Shown piece by piece: positions 35,199 through 44,235 of a stretch of DNA of 64,000 bases. Origin of the DNA: Treponema sp. J25 (GTDB taxonomy: Bacteria; Spirochaetota; Spirochaetia; Treponematales; Breznakiellaceae); assembly GCF_004343725.1 (NCBI RefSeq), contig NZ_PTQW01000022.1:35744-99743 (forward strand), read 5' to 3'. Every line of letters begins with the position of its first letter. Within the stretch, counting starts at the first letter, position 1. The notes beneath the pieces were generated by a model that saw only the letters and a program-made list of their open reading frames with translations, was not told the origin of the DNA and searched no databases. A program made the translations under genes and the position numbers.

Positions 35199-37483
35199 AA
35201 GAAACTCCAGGACCGAAAAGGCTTTTGCTGCGATATTTGAGTACTAATCTGTTTATTCTTATCCCCGCTTTTGTGGTAAGTGGTCTTTATTTTTTCGTAA
35301 GTTCTGCCCTACTTTTTCGTGCCGCCGATGAGGTTGCGTCGACCCAGCTAGAAAATAGTGTAAATTATGTGGACCGCACTCTTTCAAATTTAGAAAAATT
35401 GGCTTCCAAGGTTGTTTTGGATTACCGACTGAATCGATATTCGGTGATGGAAAGTCCCCTTTCTCCTCTTGAATTGTATCGTATGAAGGAACTTACCACC
35501 TATCTTTCCATGATTGTGTTGGGTGGGGATTTTTTAGATCGATGTATGCTGTATCTTAAAGCAGGAGAGCGGGTTCTGTATGAAAATGGGATAGCCGAAT
35601 ATTCCACTTTTTATGGAAACTTGCTAAGTGTGGAGGGGTTCACTGCCGATAGCTGGCGTCGCTATATCCTTGCGGGAGAGGGAGGTCGTTTTAATGCCCA
35701 TTATGCTTTAACTGCAAGCACTGCCCGGGGGGGACGCCCAATGCTTGCCCATTTTCTGGTATGGCCCATCGGTTATGGGGATTACGTTCGGGGTTCCCTC
35801 GTAATTATGATAAATGGGACAGAACTGGGGAGACGCCTGGCACGCATACCTGATCAATATGGAGGATGGATTGTGGTGTATGGGCCGGAGGGTAAATTAA
35901 TTGCCGCTACCTCAGATTCTATTCCCCTAGAGTTCCAGAAACAAATGATTTCTGTCGCTACACAAACGGTAGCAATTGGTACACATCGATACAAGGTGTA
36001 TAGTCGTATTTCTTCGTATAATGGCTGGCACTATGTTGCCTTTATGGATGAGGAACGGATAACCGCCTCGGTTCGTCGTGTTCAGGTTCTGGCGTCTTTC
36101 CTCTTGGGAGGCGGTTTTTTGTTTGCCCTGGCGCTTTCTTTCCTGTTTGCTTCTCATAACAGTCGCCCCATTTCTCATTTGTTTTCTCTCCTTATGCCAG
36201 GAAAGAATCCTCTTTTTCAGAAAGGGACGTCCGTTTTTACGTTGCTCGAAGAGGCAGTGCTTAACCTGAGGGATACGAATCTTCAGCTGACGCAAAAGAT
36301 GGATGTCCTGTTTACCATAGGGAAGGATTATCTTTTCCATAAATTACTCAAAGGTGAATATCGAGATCGGACCCTCTTTTTGGAAGATTGTCGCCGTTTT
36401 TCGGTTTTCCCTGCACCTGGTCCGTACTATGTCATAGTTGGGCAGGTTCCGTTTTTTATGAAGGACCTTGATGCTTCGGCGGTATTGAATTCCGATGATA
36501 GCCTTGTAATGTTTTTCAGGAATCATCTTGCCATCGATGAGTATGCTCTTTCATGGGGAAGGGGATATGCCGTTGCCATTAAGCGTTGTCTGGGAAACGC
36601 TACCTGTAATTTGGATGCGGAAGCTTTTATCGAAGGGGTTGTTCAGAAACTTCCTGCTAAATTACGGGAAGAGGTCTCTTTTGGGGTAGGGCGGCCGGTG
36701 GAAGATCCCTTCCTATTGTCCCTTTCACTTGCGGAGGCAGAGACGGCGCTGGCTTCATTGTATGGAGGCGGTTTTGAACGGATTCGTTTTTATACGGCCC
36801 TCCCCGCTCCCATGGATGTCTATCGCTATCCTATGGATGTGGAGGCCTCTCTTATTCGCTCAGTGCTGGCGGCGAATCTTAATTTATTCAGTTCCATATG
36901 GGACTCTATTTATAAAGAAAACTTTGTTCAACGGAATCTATCTATTAAAGAAGGACGAAAACTGATTCAGGCCCTTTGTCTGACCGCCCGCAGGCTTGCA
37001 GTGGAATTCCCTCCCCCACGCCAGGAAGTGTATGCAGCCTATCTTGATGCTATTGATACGACGGAGATTCAGCCCCTCACAGGATTTAAAGAGGTGGAGA
37101 AATTTCTTCGGTCTATGACAGAGGAGCGGTGCCGCGAAAAACGGAGTCATAACGAGATCCTTGCCCAGGAAATTCAGGAGTATATTGAAACCCATTTTCA
37201 GGACCCCAACCTCTCGCTTACGCTTATTGCGGACACGTTTCATCTGTCGGAAAGTTATCTTTCTTCGTTCTTTAAAGAACAGCGGGGAGAAAATATTTCC
37301 TGGTATATTCTCCGGCGGCGGATGACCGAAGCCCGAAGATTGCTTCTTGAAACTCGCGAATCGGTAGATACCATCGCACTCCATTGTGGCTATGTCAACA
37401 AGGCTAGTTTCAGAAGGGCCTTTAAGCGAATGTTTGGATTATCCCCTTCGGAATATCGTTCATCCCAGGGAAGGGTACTTTAA
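35195..37483 (+). CDS. Membrane-anchored AraC-family regulator with extracellular sensor
   Basis: A 762-residue protein. One helix is at about 15-40 (FILIPAFVVSGLYFFVSSAL) and a second at about 295-318, bounding an outside sensor domain of some 250 residues. A linker of unknown structure follows. The C-terminal ~100 residues are a double helix-turn-helix AraC domain (LSLTLIADTFHLSESYLSSF and VDTIALHCGYVNKASFRRAF). Such proteins regulate polysaccharide use in Firmicutes. It overlaps the SBP gene and is followed by glycosidases, so it probably controls this locus. Confidence 0.88.
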   Translation: MKETPGPKRLLLRYLSTNLFILIPAFVVSGLYFFVSSALLFRAADEVASTQLENSVNYVDRTLSNLEKLASKVVLDYRLNRYSVMESPLSPLELYRMKELTTYLSMIVLGGDFLDRCMLYLKAGERVLYENGIAEYSTFYGNLLSVEGFTADSWRRYILAGEGGRFNAHYALTASTARGGRPMLAHFLVWPIGYGDYVRGSLVIMINGTELGRRLARIPDQYGGWIVVYGPEGKLIAATSDSIPLEFQKQMISVATQTVAIGTHRYKVYSRISSYNGWHYVAFMDEERITASVRRVQVLASFLLGGGFLFALALSFLFASHNSRPISHLFSLLMPGKNPLFQKGTSVFTLLEEAVLNLRDTNLQLTQKMDVLFTIGKDYLFHKLLKGEYRDRTLFLEDCRRFSVFPAPGPYYVIVGQVPFFMKDLDASAVLNSDDSLVMFFRNHLAIDEYALSWGRGYAVAIKRCLGNATCNLDAEAFIEGVVQKLPAKLREEVSFGVGRPVEDPFLLSLSLAEAETALASLYGGGFERIRFYTALPAPMDVYRYPMDVEASLIRSVLAANLNLFSSIWDSIYKENFVQRNLSIKEGRKLIQALCLTARRLAVEFPPPRQEVYAAYLDAIDTTEIQPLTGFKEVEKFLRSMTEERCREKRSHNEILAQEIQEYIETHFQDPNLSLTLIADTFHLSESYLSSFFKEQRGENISWYILRRRMTEARRLLLETRESVDTIALHCGYVNKASFRRAFKRMFGLSPSEYRSSQGRVL

Positions 37484-37501
37484 GAAGAGGAGGACCGTAT
37501 A

Positions 37502-38461
37502 ATGGGAATAGGGAAAGATCAGGAAGTAAAAAGAGCTTTTGAAGAGGGGCATGGCGCCAACTACTTACTAAAGAAGCGAGAGGCCATTCAAATTCGGGAT
37601 CCCTTTGTTCTGCCGGTACAGAAACAGGGGAGATATTATCTTTTTGGCACCACTGACTCTGACTGTTGGCGAGGACCCGGCATTGGTTTTGATTGTTATC
37701 GAGGAACTGACCTGGAACACTGGGAAGGCCCTATTCCTGCCTTTCGGCCTTCCCCGGACTTTTGGGGCAAGGAAAATTTTTGGGCCCCCGAAGTCCATGA
37801 ATGGCAGGGGGCCTTTTATATGTTTGCCAGTTTTAAAGCGCCGGGATATTGCCGGGCCACCCAGGTGCTCCGTTCTGATACTCCCGAAGGTCCCTACTAT
37901 ATTCATTCCCCCAGGCCCCTTACTCCAGAAACCTGGGAGTGCCTTGACGGAACTTTGTATATAGATAATGCGGGTACGCCCTGGCTTGTTTTTTGCCATG
38001 AATGGGTACAAACGGTGGATGGGGAAATTTGGGCCCTCCGCTTACGGCCGGACCTGCGGGAGCCCGTAGGAGAACCGGTATTACTTTTCCGGGGCTCTGA
38101 GGCTCCCTGGACAAGACCCCATAGGCGAAAGGATGGTTCGATAAATCCTCAAAGTCGCGTAACCGATGGGCCTTTCCTGTATACCCTGTCTACGGGAGAG
38201 CTGGTCATGCTGTGGTCCAGTTTTAGCGATACCGGCTATGCGATGGGCTGTGCCTATTCATGTAAGGGCATTTTTGGCCCCTGGATTCATGAATCGGCCC
38301 CCCTCATCAATGTTGATGGGGGGCATGGGATGCTCTTTCGATCTTTCCAAGGTGGCCTGTATCTTACCTTTCATAGCCCTAATAAGACGCCGGAAGAACG
38401 ATTTTGCTATGTGCCGGTCCTGGAAAAGAACGGAAAACTGCAGCTTATGGAGGCCCGCTAA
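37502..38461 (+). CDS. Glycoside hydrolase family 43-like enzyme
   Basis: A 319-residue cytosolic protein (no signal peptide) with the five-bladed beta-propeller pattern of GH43. The catalytic base is likely Asp33 (IRDPFVLP). The pKa-modulating Asp is likely Asp149 (ECLDGTLYID). Where GH43 enzymes have the acid glutamate (EGP), this protein has Asp222 in RVTDGPFLY. Substrates are probably arabinose- or xylose-containing oligosaccharides, but specificity cannot be read. It is 18 bases after the AraC gene, with GAAGAGGAGG upstream, and overlaps the next gene (TAATG). Confidence 0.8.
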   Translation: MGIGKDQEVKRAFEEGHGANYLLKKREAIQIRDPFVLPVQKQGRYYLFGTTDSDCWRGPGIGFDCYRGTDLEHWEGPIPAFRPSPDFWGKENFWAPEVHEWQGAFYMFASFKAPGYCRATQVLRSDTPEGPYYIHSPRPLTPETWECLDGTLYIDNAGTPWLVFCHEWVQTVDGEIWALRLRPDLREPVGEPVLLFRGSEAPWTRPHRRKDGSINPQSRVTDGPFLYTLSTGELVMLWSSFSDTGYAMGCAYSCKGIFGPWIHESAPLINVDGGHGMLFRSFQGGLYLTFHSPNKTPEERFCYVPVLEKNGKLQLMEAR

Positions 38462-40773
38462 TGGGTTCTGCCATTGATCGCAAAGCCCTGGTCCGGCGGC
38501 ATTGTCCTTCCTTGCATCGGTATGATCCATGGGCCCCTCTTTCAATAGGGAATGGTGAGTTTGCCTTTACAGCGGATGTTACGGGGCTCCAGAATTTTTT
38601 ACCTCCCCCTGGAGCAGGTATTCCTCTGTGTACGATGGCTCAGTGGGGCTGGCATAGCTATCCGGAAAGCGAAGGGCTTCAAGAATATCAATTAAGAAAA
38701 CAGTACTTTGAAATTCCTTGCCAGCCGGCGGCGGGCCAGAAAAGGGATCGCCGTTCAGTAGGATACATGACGGACCCGACGGGACAAGACCCGCTTTTTA
38801 CGAGCCTTCGGATTAATCCTCATCGATTTAATCTCGCGCGGTTTTCCTTTGTGGTTAGGGATACGGAGGGTTCCCCCTGGCGTTCCCTTTTGATGGATGA
38901 TGTGGGGGAGCCCCGTCAATATGGAGATCTCTGGGAAGGTATAGTGTATAGTTCCTTTACTCTTAAAGGAAATCCTGTAGGGATAGAAGGGACAGTTGCT
39001 CCCGATGCGGATATCCTGGCCTTCCGGCTCTGTTCCCCTCTTTTAGAAAAGGGGTTGCTTGGTATCCAAATAAGTTTCCCCTATGCATCCCACGAAGAAA
39101 GCGCCTCTGACTGGAAAAGTCCCGAGAAACATGAGACCCGCCTAGTACAAAAGAGTACACCCTTCGGTGCCTATTGGTCCTTTGTTCGTATCCTGGATGC
39201 CACCGTCTATTTTGTTCAGGTTCAAGCAAGCCCTGGTGTTTCTCTTACTCCACGGGGGGCTTCAGAACCCCATGCTTTTTGGATTACCGCAGATAGGCCG
39301 GAACTAGAGGTGGCCTTCTGGTTCCTGCCACACCTGGTAGATGATCAGAAATTCTGGGCGGCGAAACTTTTTACCGGTGAGTTCCGGGTGCTTTGGCACG
39401 AAATTTCCTCCCGTTCTCAACGTTATTGGGAATCCTTTTGGGGCCAGGGAGGTATAGTCGATTTTTCCGACAGTACCGATCCTCGGGCGGCAGAATTAGA
39501 GCGGCGGGTGGTGCTTTCCCAGTATCTTACGGCTATTCAGTGCGCCGGGAGCCTCCCCCCTCAGGAGACGGGACTTACCTGTAATTCCTGGTATGGAAAA
39601 TTTCACCTGGAAATGCATTACTGGCATGCTGCTCACTTTATCCAATGGGGACGGCCAGAACTTTTTGAACGGAGTTTCCTCTGGTACAAAAGAATTTTGC
39701 CCCGGGCCAAGGAACGAGCAGCGAGTCAGGGGTATCGGGGTGCTCGATGGCCCAAGATGACCGAGCCTGCTGGAAGCGATGCCCCTTCTCCCATTGGGCC
39801 ACTGCTTTGCTGGCAGGAACCCCATCCTATCATGTATGGGGAGTTGCTTTCCCGGCGGCAAGGACTTCCGGCGGTCCTTGCCACATATGGGGAGCTTTTT
39901 TGGGAAACCGCCGAATTTATGGCCGATTTTCTTCAGTGGGATGAAAAGCTCCAGCGTTTCTGCCTTGGTCCGCCCCTGATCCCCGTCCAGGAGTGCCATG
40001 ATCCCCGCAGGGTGTTGAATCCAACTTTTGAAATTGAATATTGGTACTGGGCTCTGCAAAAGGCGATAGAATGGTATGAAGGAGCGTCATCGGCCTTGTC
40101 AGCTCCTTCCCCAGAGTATAGCCTGGAAAAATGGAAGGATGTGGTAAAGGCTCTTGCAAAGCCCCCTAGTGGAATAGCACAGACCTCGGGTCTTGTGGTC
40201 TATTTTGCTCACGAAAATTGCCCCGAGACCTTCCCCATGGTAACCAAAGATCATCCTTCGATGCTTCTTGCCCTGGGTATGTTGCCGGGACGTCGTATCG
40301 AAGCTCACATCATGGTTAATACGTTGGAGGAAGTGCTGAAATCCTGGGACTTTTCTTCCTGTTGGGGGTGGGATTTCCCCGCTCTGGCTATGACGGCTGC
40401 CCGGCTGGAAAGAAGAGATGATGCGGTGAATATCCTCCTTATGGAGAGCCCCAAAAACACTTACCTCCCTAATGGCCATAATGTGCAGTGGAAAAATGAA
40501 GGAGCCCCGGGTGGAATGACTCGTTCCTCATCTTCCCGACGCATCGCCACCCCAGGGCTTACCACTTCTAGAAAGGCGGGAGAAAAAACAGAAACGCCGT
40601 CGGTATGGAGTGGTGGACTTCCTGTTTACTTACCGGGTAACGGCGCCCTTCTTCTTGCGGTGGGTATGATGGCGGCAGGCTGGGATGGGGCCCCTTCCCA
40701 TTCGGCGCCAGGATTCCCCAACGATGGAAGGTGGCATCTTCGCTGGGAAGGGCTTATCCCCCTACCGGAATAG
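38461..40773 (+). CDS. Large probable glycosidase, family not recognised
   Basis: A 770-residue cytosolic protein. The start ATG at 38461 overlaps the upstream stop and gives MGSAIDRKALVRRHCPSLHR. The N-terminal third looks beta-rich (PLSIGNGEFAFTADVTGLQN), and the central part has helices with WYGKFHLEMHYWHAAHFIQW, and GARWPKM. This resembles an (alpha/alpha)6-barrel glycosidase preceded by a beta-sandwich, as in GH65/GH95-like enzymes. I cannot name the family or the catalytic acids. It shares an operon with the GH43-like enzyme, which supports a carbohydrate role. Confidence 0.7.
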   Translation: MGSAIDRKALVRRHCPSLHRYDPWAPLSIGNGEFAFTADVTGLQNFLPPPGAGIPLCTMAQWGWHSYPESEGLQEYQLRKQYFEIPCQPAAGQKRDRRSVGYMTDPTGQDPLFTSLRINPHRFNLARFSFVVRDTEGSPWRSLLMDDVGEPRQYGDLWEGIVYSSFTLKGNPVGIEGTVAPDADILAFRLCSPLLEKGLLGIQISFPYASHEESASDWKSPEKHETRLVQKSTPFGAYWSFVRILDATVYFVQVQASPGVSLTPRGASEPHAFWITADRPELEVAFWFLPHLVDDQKFWAAKLFTGEFRVLWHEISSRSQRYWESFWGQGGIVDFSDSTDPRAAELERRVVLSQYLTAIQCAGSLPPQETGLTCNSWYGKFHLEMHYWHAAHFIQWGRPELFERSFLWYKRILPRAKERAASQGYRGARWPKMTEPAGSDAPSPIGPLLCWQEPHPIMYGELLSRRQGLPAVLATYGELFWETAEFMADFLQWDEKLQRFCLGPPLIPVQECHDPRRVLNPTFEIEYWYWALQKAIEWYEGASSALSAPSPEYSLEKWKDVVKALAKPPSGIAQTSGLVVYFAHENCPETFPMVTKDHPSMLLALGMLPGRRIEAHIMVNTLEEVLKSWDFSSCWGWDFPALAMTAARLERRDDAVNILLMESPKNTYLPNGHNVQWKNEGAPGGMTRSSSSRRIATPGLTTSRKAGEKTETPSVWSGGLPVYLPGNGALLLAVGMMAAGWDGAPSHSAPGFPNDGRWHLRWEGLIPLPE

Positions 40774-40906
40774 GCGGGGCCCCGGGTTTTGAGTCGGGGA
40801 CCCTCCAATGGGCCCCCCACATGCTCATGGGAGAGTGTCTAAGGATTACATCAGGACCCCCTATTGTGAGAGGCCCCGACGATCCCCGGTTACCGGCCCA
40901 TCTATT

Positions 40907-42208
40907 TTATTTATTGATAAGGCGAATAATCAGGTCGTAGATTTGTTTTCCCCCTTCGGTGGTATTTATTTGGTTAAAGGCAACCTTCTGATAAATGAGG
41001 TAGAGGGTACTGTTAAATTCCGTATCATTGGGGAGATTGGGTTTCTGCTTCGAAGAGTGGGCGGCGGCAATACTCATATATTTGATAACCTTTTGATCGT
41101 TGATGTCGGTGAACCCCGCGGCCCGGGCTTTTGAGGAAGCAGGGAAGCCCCGGTTGCTTCCCAGAATACGGGCTGCATCAGGATCGTTTACCAGGAAATT
41201 GATGAATCGAACTGCCCATTCAGGGTTACGGGATGCCAGGTTCACCGTATAGAATTGGCTGGGTTGTTGCCAGAGGGCCTTTGTTTCTGCTGCCCCCGGT
41301 GGTTCCATTAAATCGAGCTCATCCTTGGTAGCAGCCTGATACCCGCCGAGTTGGTTAGACCACAAAAAACCAATGGCCACTTTACCTGCAATAATAGCCG
41401 AGGTGTCCGCATTGGATTCCGCAAAACTGGCTGCCACGTCGGGGGGAGGGACAAGTCCGTTGTCCCGAAGATCTTTGAAAAAGTCCAGGTATTCTTTGGC
41501 AAGATCCGCCGTCACGGCGGTAGAATTGGTTTCTGCAATATACAGGGGGCGTTGTTTATAGCTTAACCAGTAGCCAAAGAAGGTGGAGTTGGATGCCATG
41601 GAACCGATATCCATCATCGGATAAATTCCTGCAGGAAGTTTCGACTTCAGGGTTACAAGGTACTCCCGGAATTCCTTGAAAGACATGGTTGTTTTGGGAA
41701 GGGGAGCCCCAATCCGCTGAATAAGGGATTTGTTGTACACTAAGGCGGGCATGTTGACCCCCGTCGAAATACCGTACAGTTTGCCGTTGAAAGTTCCTGA
41801 TTCAATGGCGGTGGGGTCTAGGGATGCCACATCCAGAATCTTACCTGCATAGGGATCGAGGGGCAACAAAACCCCTCGCTTTACGTAGTCATTGATGTTT
41901 CCCCCCATTTGGATGATGTCCGGCCCGCTTCCACCGGCAAGCTGGGTATCCACCTTATTGAAGTGATCCCCCGTTCCTCCAGAAACTTCGGGGTTTATCT
42001 TAACCCCCGGATTCCGGGCCTGAAACAGATCGATCGCCTTCTGGCTTATTTCGATCCGGACCCCGCTTCCCCAATACGCCCAGCGAATGATCACCGGTTC
42101 ACTTCCCTTTTTATCCTGTCCTGTGGGAGGGGTACCCTGTTGAGACCCCGAGGCCATAGCCATGGTGGCAGCCACAAGGGCGAACAAAAACACCAGAGCC
42201 TTCTTCAT
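40907..42208 (-). CDS. Sugar ABC transporter substrate-binding protein
   Basis: A 433-residue family 1 extracellular solute-binding protein. The signal peptide MKKALVFLFALVAATMAMAS is followed by a Gly/Gln/Pro-rich linker. The motif DTQLAGGSGPDIIQMGG and the late GFPASSKARAAGF are typical of sugar SBPs. It is the last gene of the - strand operon of two permeases and this protein. No ATPase is encoded nearby, so a shared MsmK-like ATPase elsewhere is presumed. It converges with the glycosidase operon. Confidence 0.9.
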   Translation of the reverse strand: MKKALVFLFALVAATMAMASGSQQGTPPTGQDKKGSEPVIIRWAYWGSGVRIEISQKAIDLFQARNPGVKINPEVSGGTGDHFNKVDTQLAGGSGPDIIQMGGNINDYVKRGVLLPLDPYAGKILDVASLDPTAIESGTFNGKLYGISTGVNMPALVYNKSLIQRIGAPLPKTTMSFKEFREYLVTLKSKLPAGIYPMMDIGSMASNSTFFGYWLSYKQRPLYIAETNSTAVTADLAKEYLDFFKDLRDNGLVPPPDVAASFAESNADTSAIIAGKVAIGFLWSNQLGGYQAATKDELDLMEPPGAAETKALWQQPSQFYTVNLASRNPEWAVRFINFLVNDPDAARILGSNRGFPASSKARAAGFTDINDQKVIKYMSIAAAHSSKQKPNLPNDTEFNSTLYLIYQKVAFNQINTTEGGKQIYDLIIRLINK

Positions 42209-42257
42209 ACAAACCTCCTTAATTAGGTATATGACTATTGAGGAAACTCCCCATGAG

Positions 42258-43121
42258 TTACCCCTTTAATCCTGTGGTGGTAATCCCCTGGATAAAATAT
42301 TTTTGTAAGGAAAAGAAGAGCACAAAGCAGGGGACAAGAGATAATACCGACATGGCAAACATGGGCCCCCAGGAAGAGATTCCAGAAGCATCGAGAAAGA
42401 GTCGGAGCCCCATCGGAACCGTGTATTTCTGAGGAGAATTAAGGTACAGAAGGTGATTAAAGAAATCATCCCAGGTCCAGAGGAACGTGAATAGCATGGT
42501 GGTGATAAGGGCAGGCACCGTAAGGGGCATAATAATCCTCAGGTAAATACTGAATTTCCCGCACCCATCGATTACTGCCGATTCATCGAGGTCCTTGGGG
42601 ATGGTTCGCACAAACTGTACTAAAAGGAAAATAAAGAATGCATCGGTTGCGAAAAGACGAGGAACCACCAGGGGTAAGATGGTGTCTACCCATCCCAGGG
42701 TGCGGAAGATAACGTACCGGGGAATGGTTGTTACATGGGAAGGAAGCATCAGGGTGAGCATCATGAGGGCAAACCAGAAATCCCGGCCAGGGAATTTAAG
42801 ACGCCCAAAGGCAAAGGCGGTTAATGAACAGAAGACGAGATTTGCCACAACGCAGAGAAAACTGATGAGAAAGGAATTTTTAAAAAAGGTTCCAAAGTTT
42901 ACAATGCCGATGCCTTTCCATCCTTCTATATAATTTTGAAAGGTGATTGTTTTAGGGAAGAGGGATGGGGCTGTAAAAATAATACTTGTTTCTTTAAAGG
43001 ATGCTGAAATAAGCCACGCTACGGGGTACAGCATCCCCATACCAATGGTGATAATAAAAAAGTGGGTGACGATTTTCTGTACCAATTCAATGTCCCGTCG
43101 TCTCATCCTTTTCATTTTCAT
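42258..43121 (-). CDS. Carbohydrate ABC transporter permease (MalG type)
   Basis: A 287-residue inner-membrane permease with about six helices. The coupling EAA loop appears in LDESAVIDGCGKFSIYLRII. The N-terminal VAWLISASFKETSIIF and the C-terminal SLQKYFIQGITTTGLKG are characteristic of the MalG/MsmG group. Its start overlaps the stop of the upstream permease by four bases. Together they form the channel for the SBP encoded 49 bases downstream. Confidence 0.92.
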   Translation of the reverse strand: MKMKRMRRRDIELVQKIVTHFFIITIGMGMLYPVAWLISASFKETSIIFTAPSLFPKTITFQNYIEGWKGIGIVNFGTFFKNSFLISFLCVVANLVFCSLTAFAFGRLKFPGRDFWFALMMLTLMLPSHVTTIPRYVIFRTLGWVDTILPLVVPRLFATDAFFIFLLVQFVRTIPKDLDESAVIDGCGKFSIYLRIIMPLTVPALITTMLFTFLWTWDDFFNHLLYLNSPQKYTVPMGLRLFLDASGISSWGPMFAMSVLSLVPCFVLFFSLQKYFIQGITTTGLKG

Positions 43122-44044
43122 TCGCCGCTCCCATAGGTTACTAAGGAACCTGAAATTTTAAATGCCAGGGCCGTGAGGGCCGCAATAATAACTAAAAGAA
43201 ACCATGCCATGGCGGAGGCGTACCCCATTTCTGCAAAGGCAAAACCCTTAAGGTAAAGGTACAAACTATAGAACATGGTGGAATCCAAAGGTCCCCCGCT
43301 TCCTCCGGAAATAATGAAGGCCTGCGTAAACACCTGAAAGGCGCTAATCATCTGCATCACAAAATTAAAAAAGATGATTGGGGAAAGCCCTGGAAGGGTA
43401 ATGGCGAAGAACTGGCGAATCTTTCCTGCCCCATCGACGCTGGAAGCCTCGTAGTATTCTTGGGGAATCTGTTTAAGCCCCGCAAGGAAGATAATCATAG
43501 GGGACCCAAACTGCCACACCGCTAGTGCTACCAGGGTATACAGGGCATATCGGGGGTCCGAGATCCAGGACGGAGGGTTGGGTACTCCAAAAAAAGTGCG
43601 CAGGAGAAGGTTTACGAGCCCATCGGCAGAAAAAATCCGTCGCCACAAAACCGCTATAGCTACTGAGCCTCCGAGAAGTGTAGGAATGTAATACAAGGTT
43701 CGGTAAAAAGGAATAAACCGTAGTTTCTGATTCATCAACATGGCTACTGCCAGCGCAAAAAGAAGCTTTAAGGGAACCGAGAGAAACACATAACGAAAAG
43801 TTACCCACAGGGAATTCAAAAACCGCTCATCCCGGGGAAATTGGGCATTCCCCGTAAACATGATGAGGTAATTCCGTAGTCCTACCCATCGAGGGCTCTG
43901 GAGCACGTTAAAATTAGTAAATGATAAATACAACGAATACCCCATGGGATAGAGCGTTAGAAAGAAAAAACCGGCTAGCCAGGGAAGAAGAAAAGTATAG
44001 GAAGAGAAAACATCTTTAAAGAAGTGGATTGAACGGTGTTTCAT
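43118..44044 (-). CDS. Carbohydrate ABC transporter permease (MalF/UgpA type)
   Basis: A 308-residue permease with about six helices (FLLPWLAGFFFLTLYPMGYS first). The EAA loop is EYYEASSVDGAGKIRQFFAI. I chose the ATG at 44044 (MKHRSIHFFK), with AGAGGAG and AAAGG upstream; an earlier in-frame start adds 12 residues. First gene of the transporter operon. Confidence 0.91.
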   Translation of the reverse strand: MKHRSIHFFKDVFSSYTFLLPWLAGFFFLTLYPMGYSLYLSFTNFNVLQSPRWVGLRNYLIMFTGNAQFPRDERFLNSLWVTFRYVFLSVPLKLLFALAVAMLMNQKLRFIPFYRTLYYIPTLLGGSVAIAVLWRRIFSADGLVNLLLRTFFGVPNPPSWISDPRYALYTLVALAVWQFGSPMIIFLAGLKQIPQEYYEASSVDGAGKIRQFFAITLPGLSPIIFFNFVMQMISAFQVFTQAFIISGGSGGPLDSTMFYSLYLYLKGFAFAEMGYASAMAWFLLVIIAALTALAFKISGSLVTYGSGE

Positions 44045-44189
44045 GAACCTTTGTACTCCTCTTGGATAACATTGATGCAAAGGTGTCTTTTAAAATCATA
44101 GGGGGATAGCGGTATTTTGAGGAGAATTCATTTTTTATGATTTGAGGACAGGTTTTAAGAAGAGGGAAACACCTGCTTTGTAATATACA

Positions 44190-44212
44190 GCTCGGGGATA
44201 AAAACCCCGAGC
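44190..44212 (-). terminator. Hairpin downstream of hppA
   Basis: GCTCGGGG (44190-44197) pairs exactly with CCCCGAGC (44205-44212) across a seven-base A-rich loop. It is 23 bases beyond the hppA stop. The T-run expected for the - strand is poor. Probable but weak terminator. Confidence 0.5.
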
Positions 44213-44235
44213 CGTTTGGTGTTGGGACCGAAGAA

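Noticed and set aside
40774..40906. Terminator between the convergent glycosidase and SBP genes
   Set aside because: GC-rich segments occur but no convincing stem followed by a T-run could be drawn on either strand.
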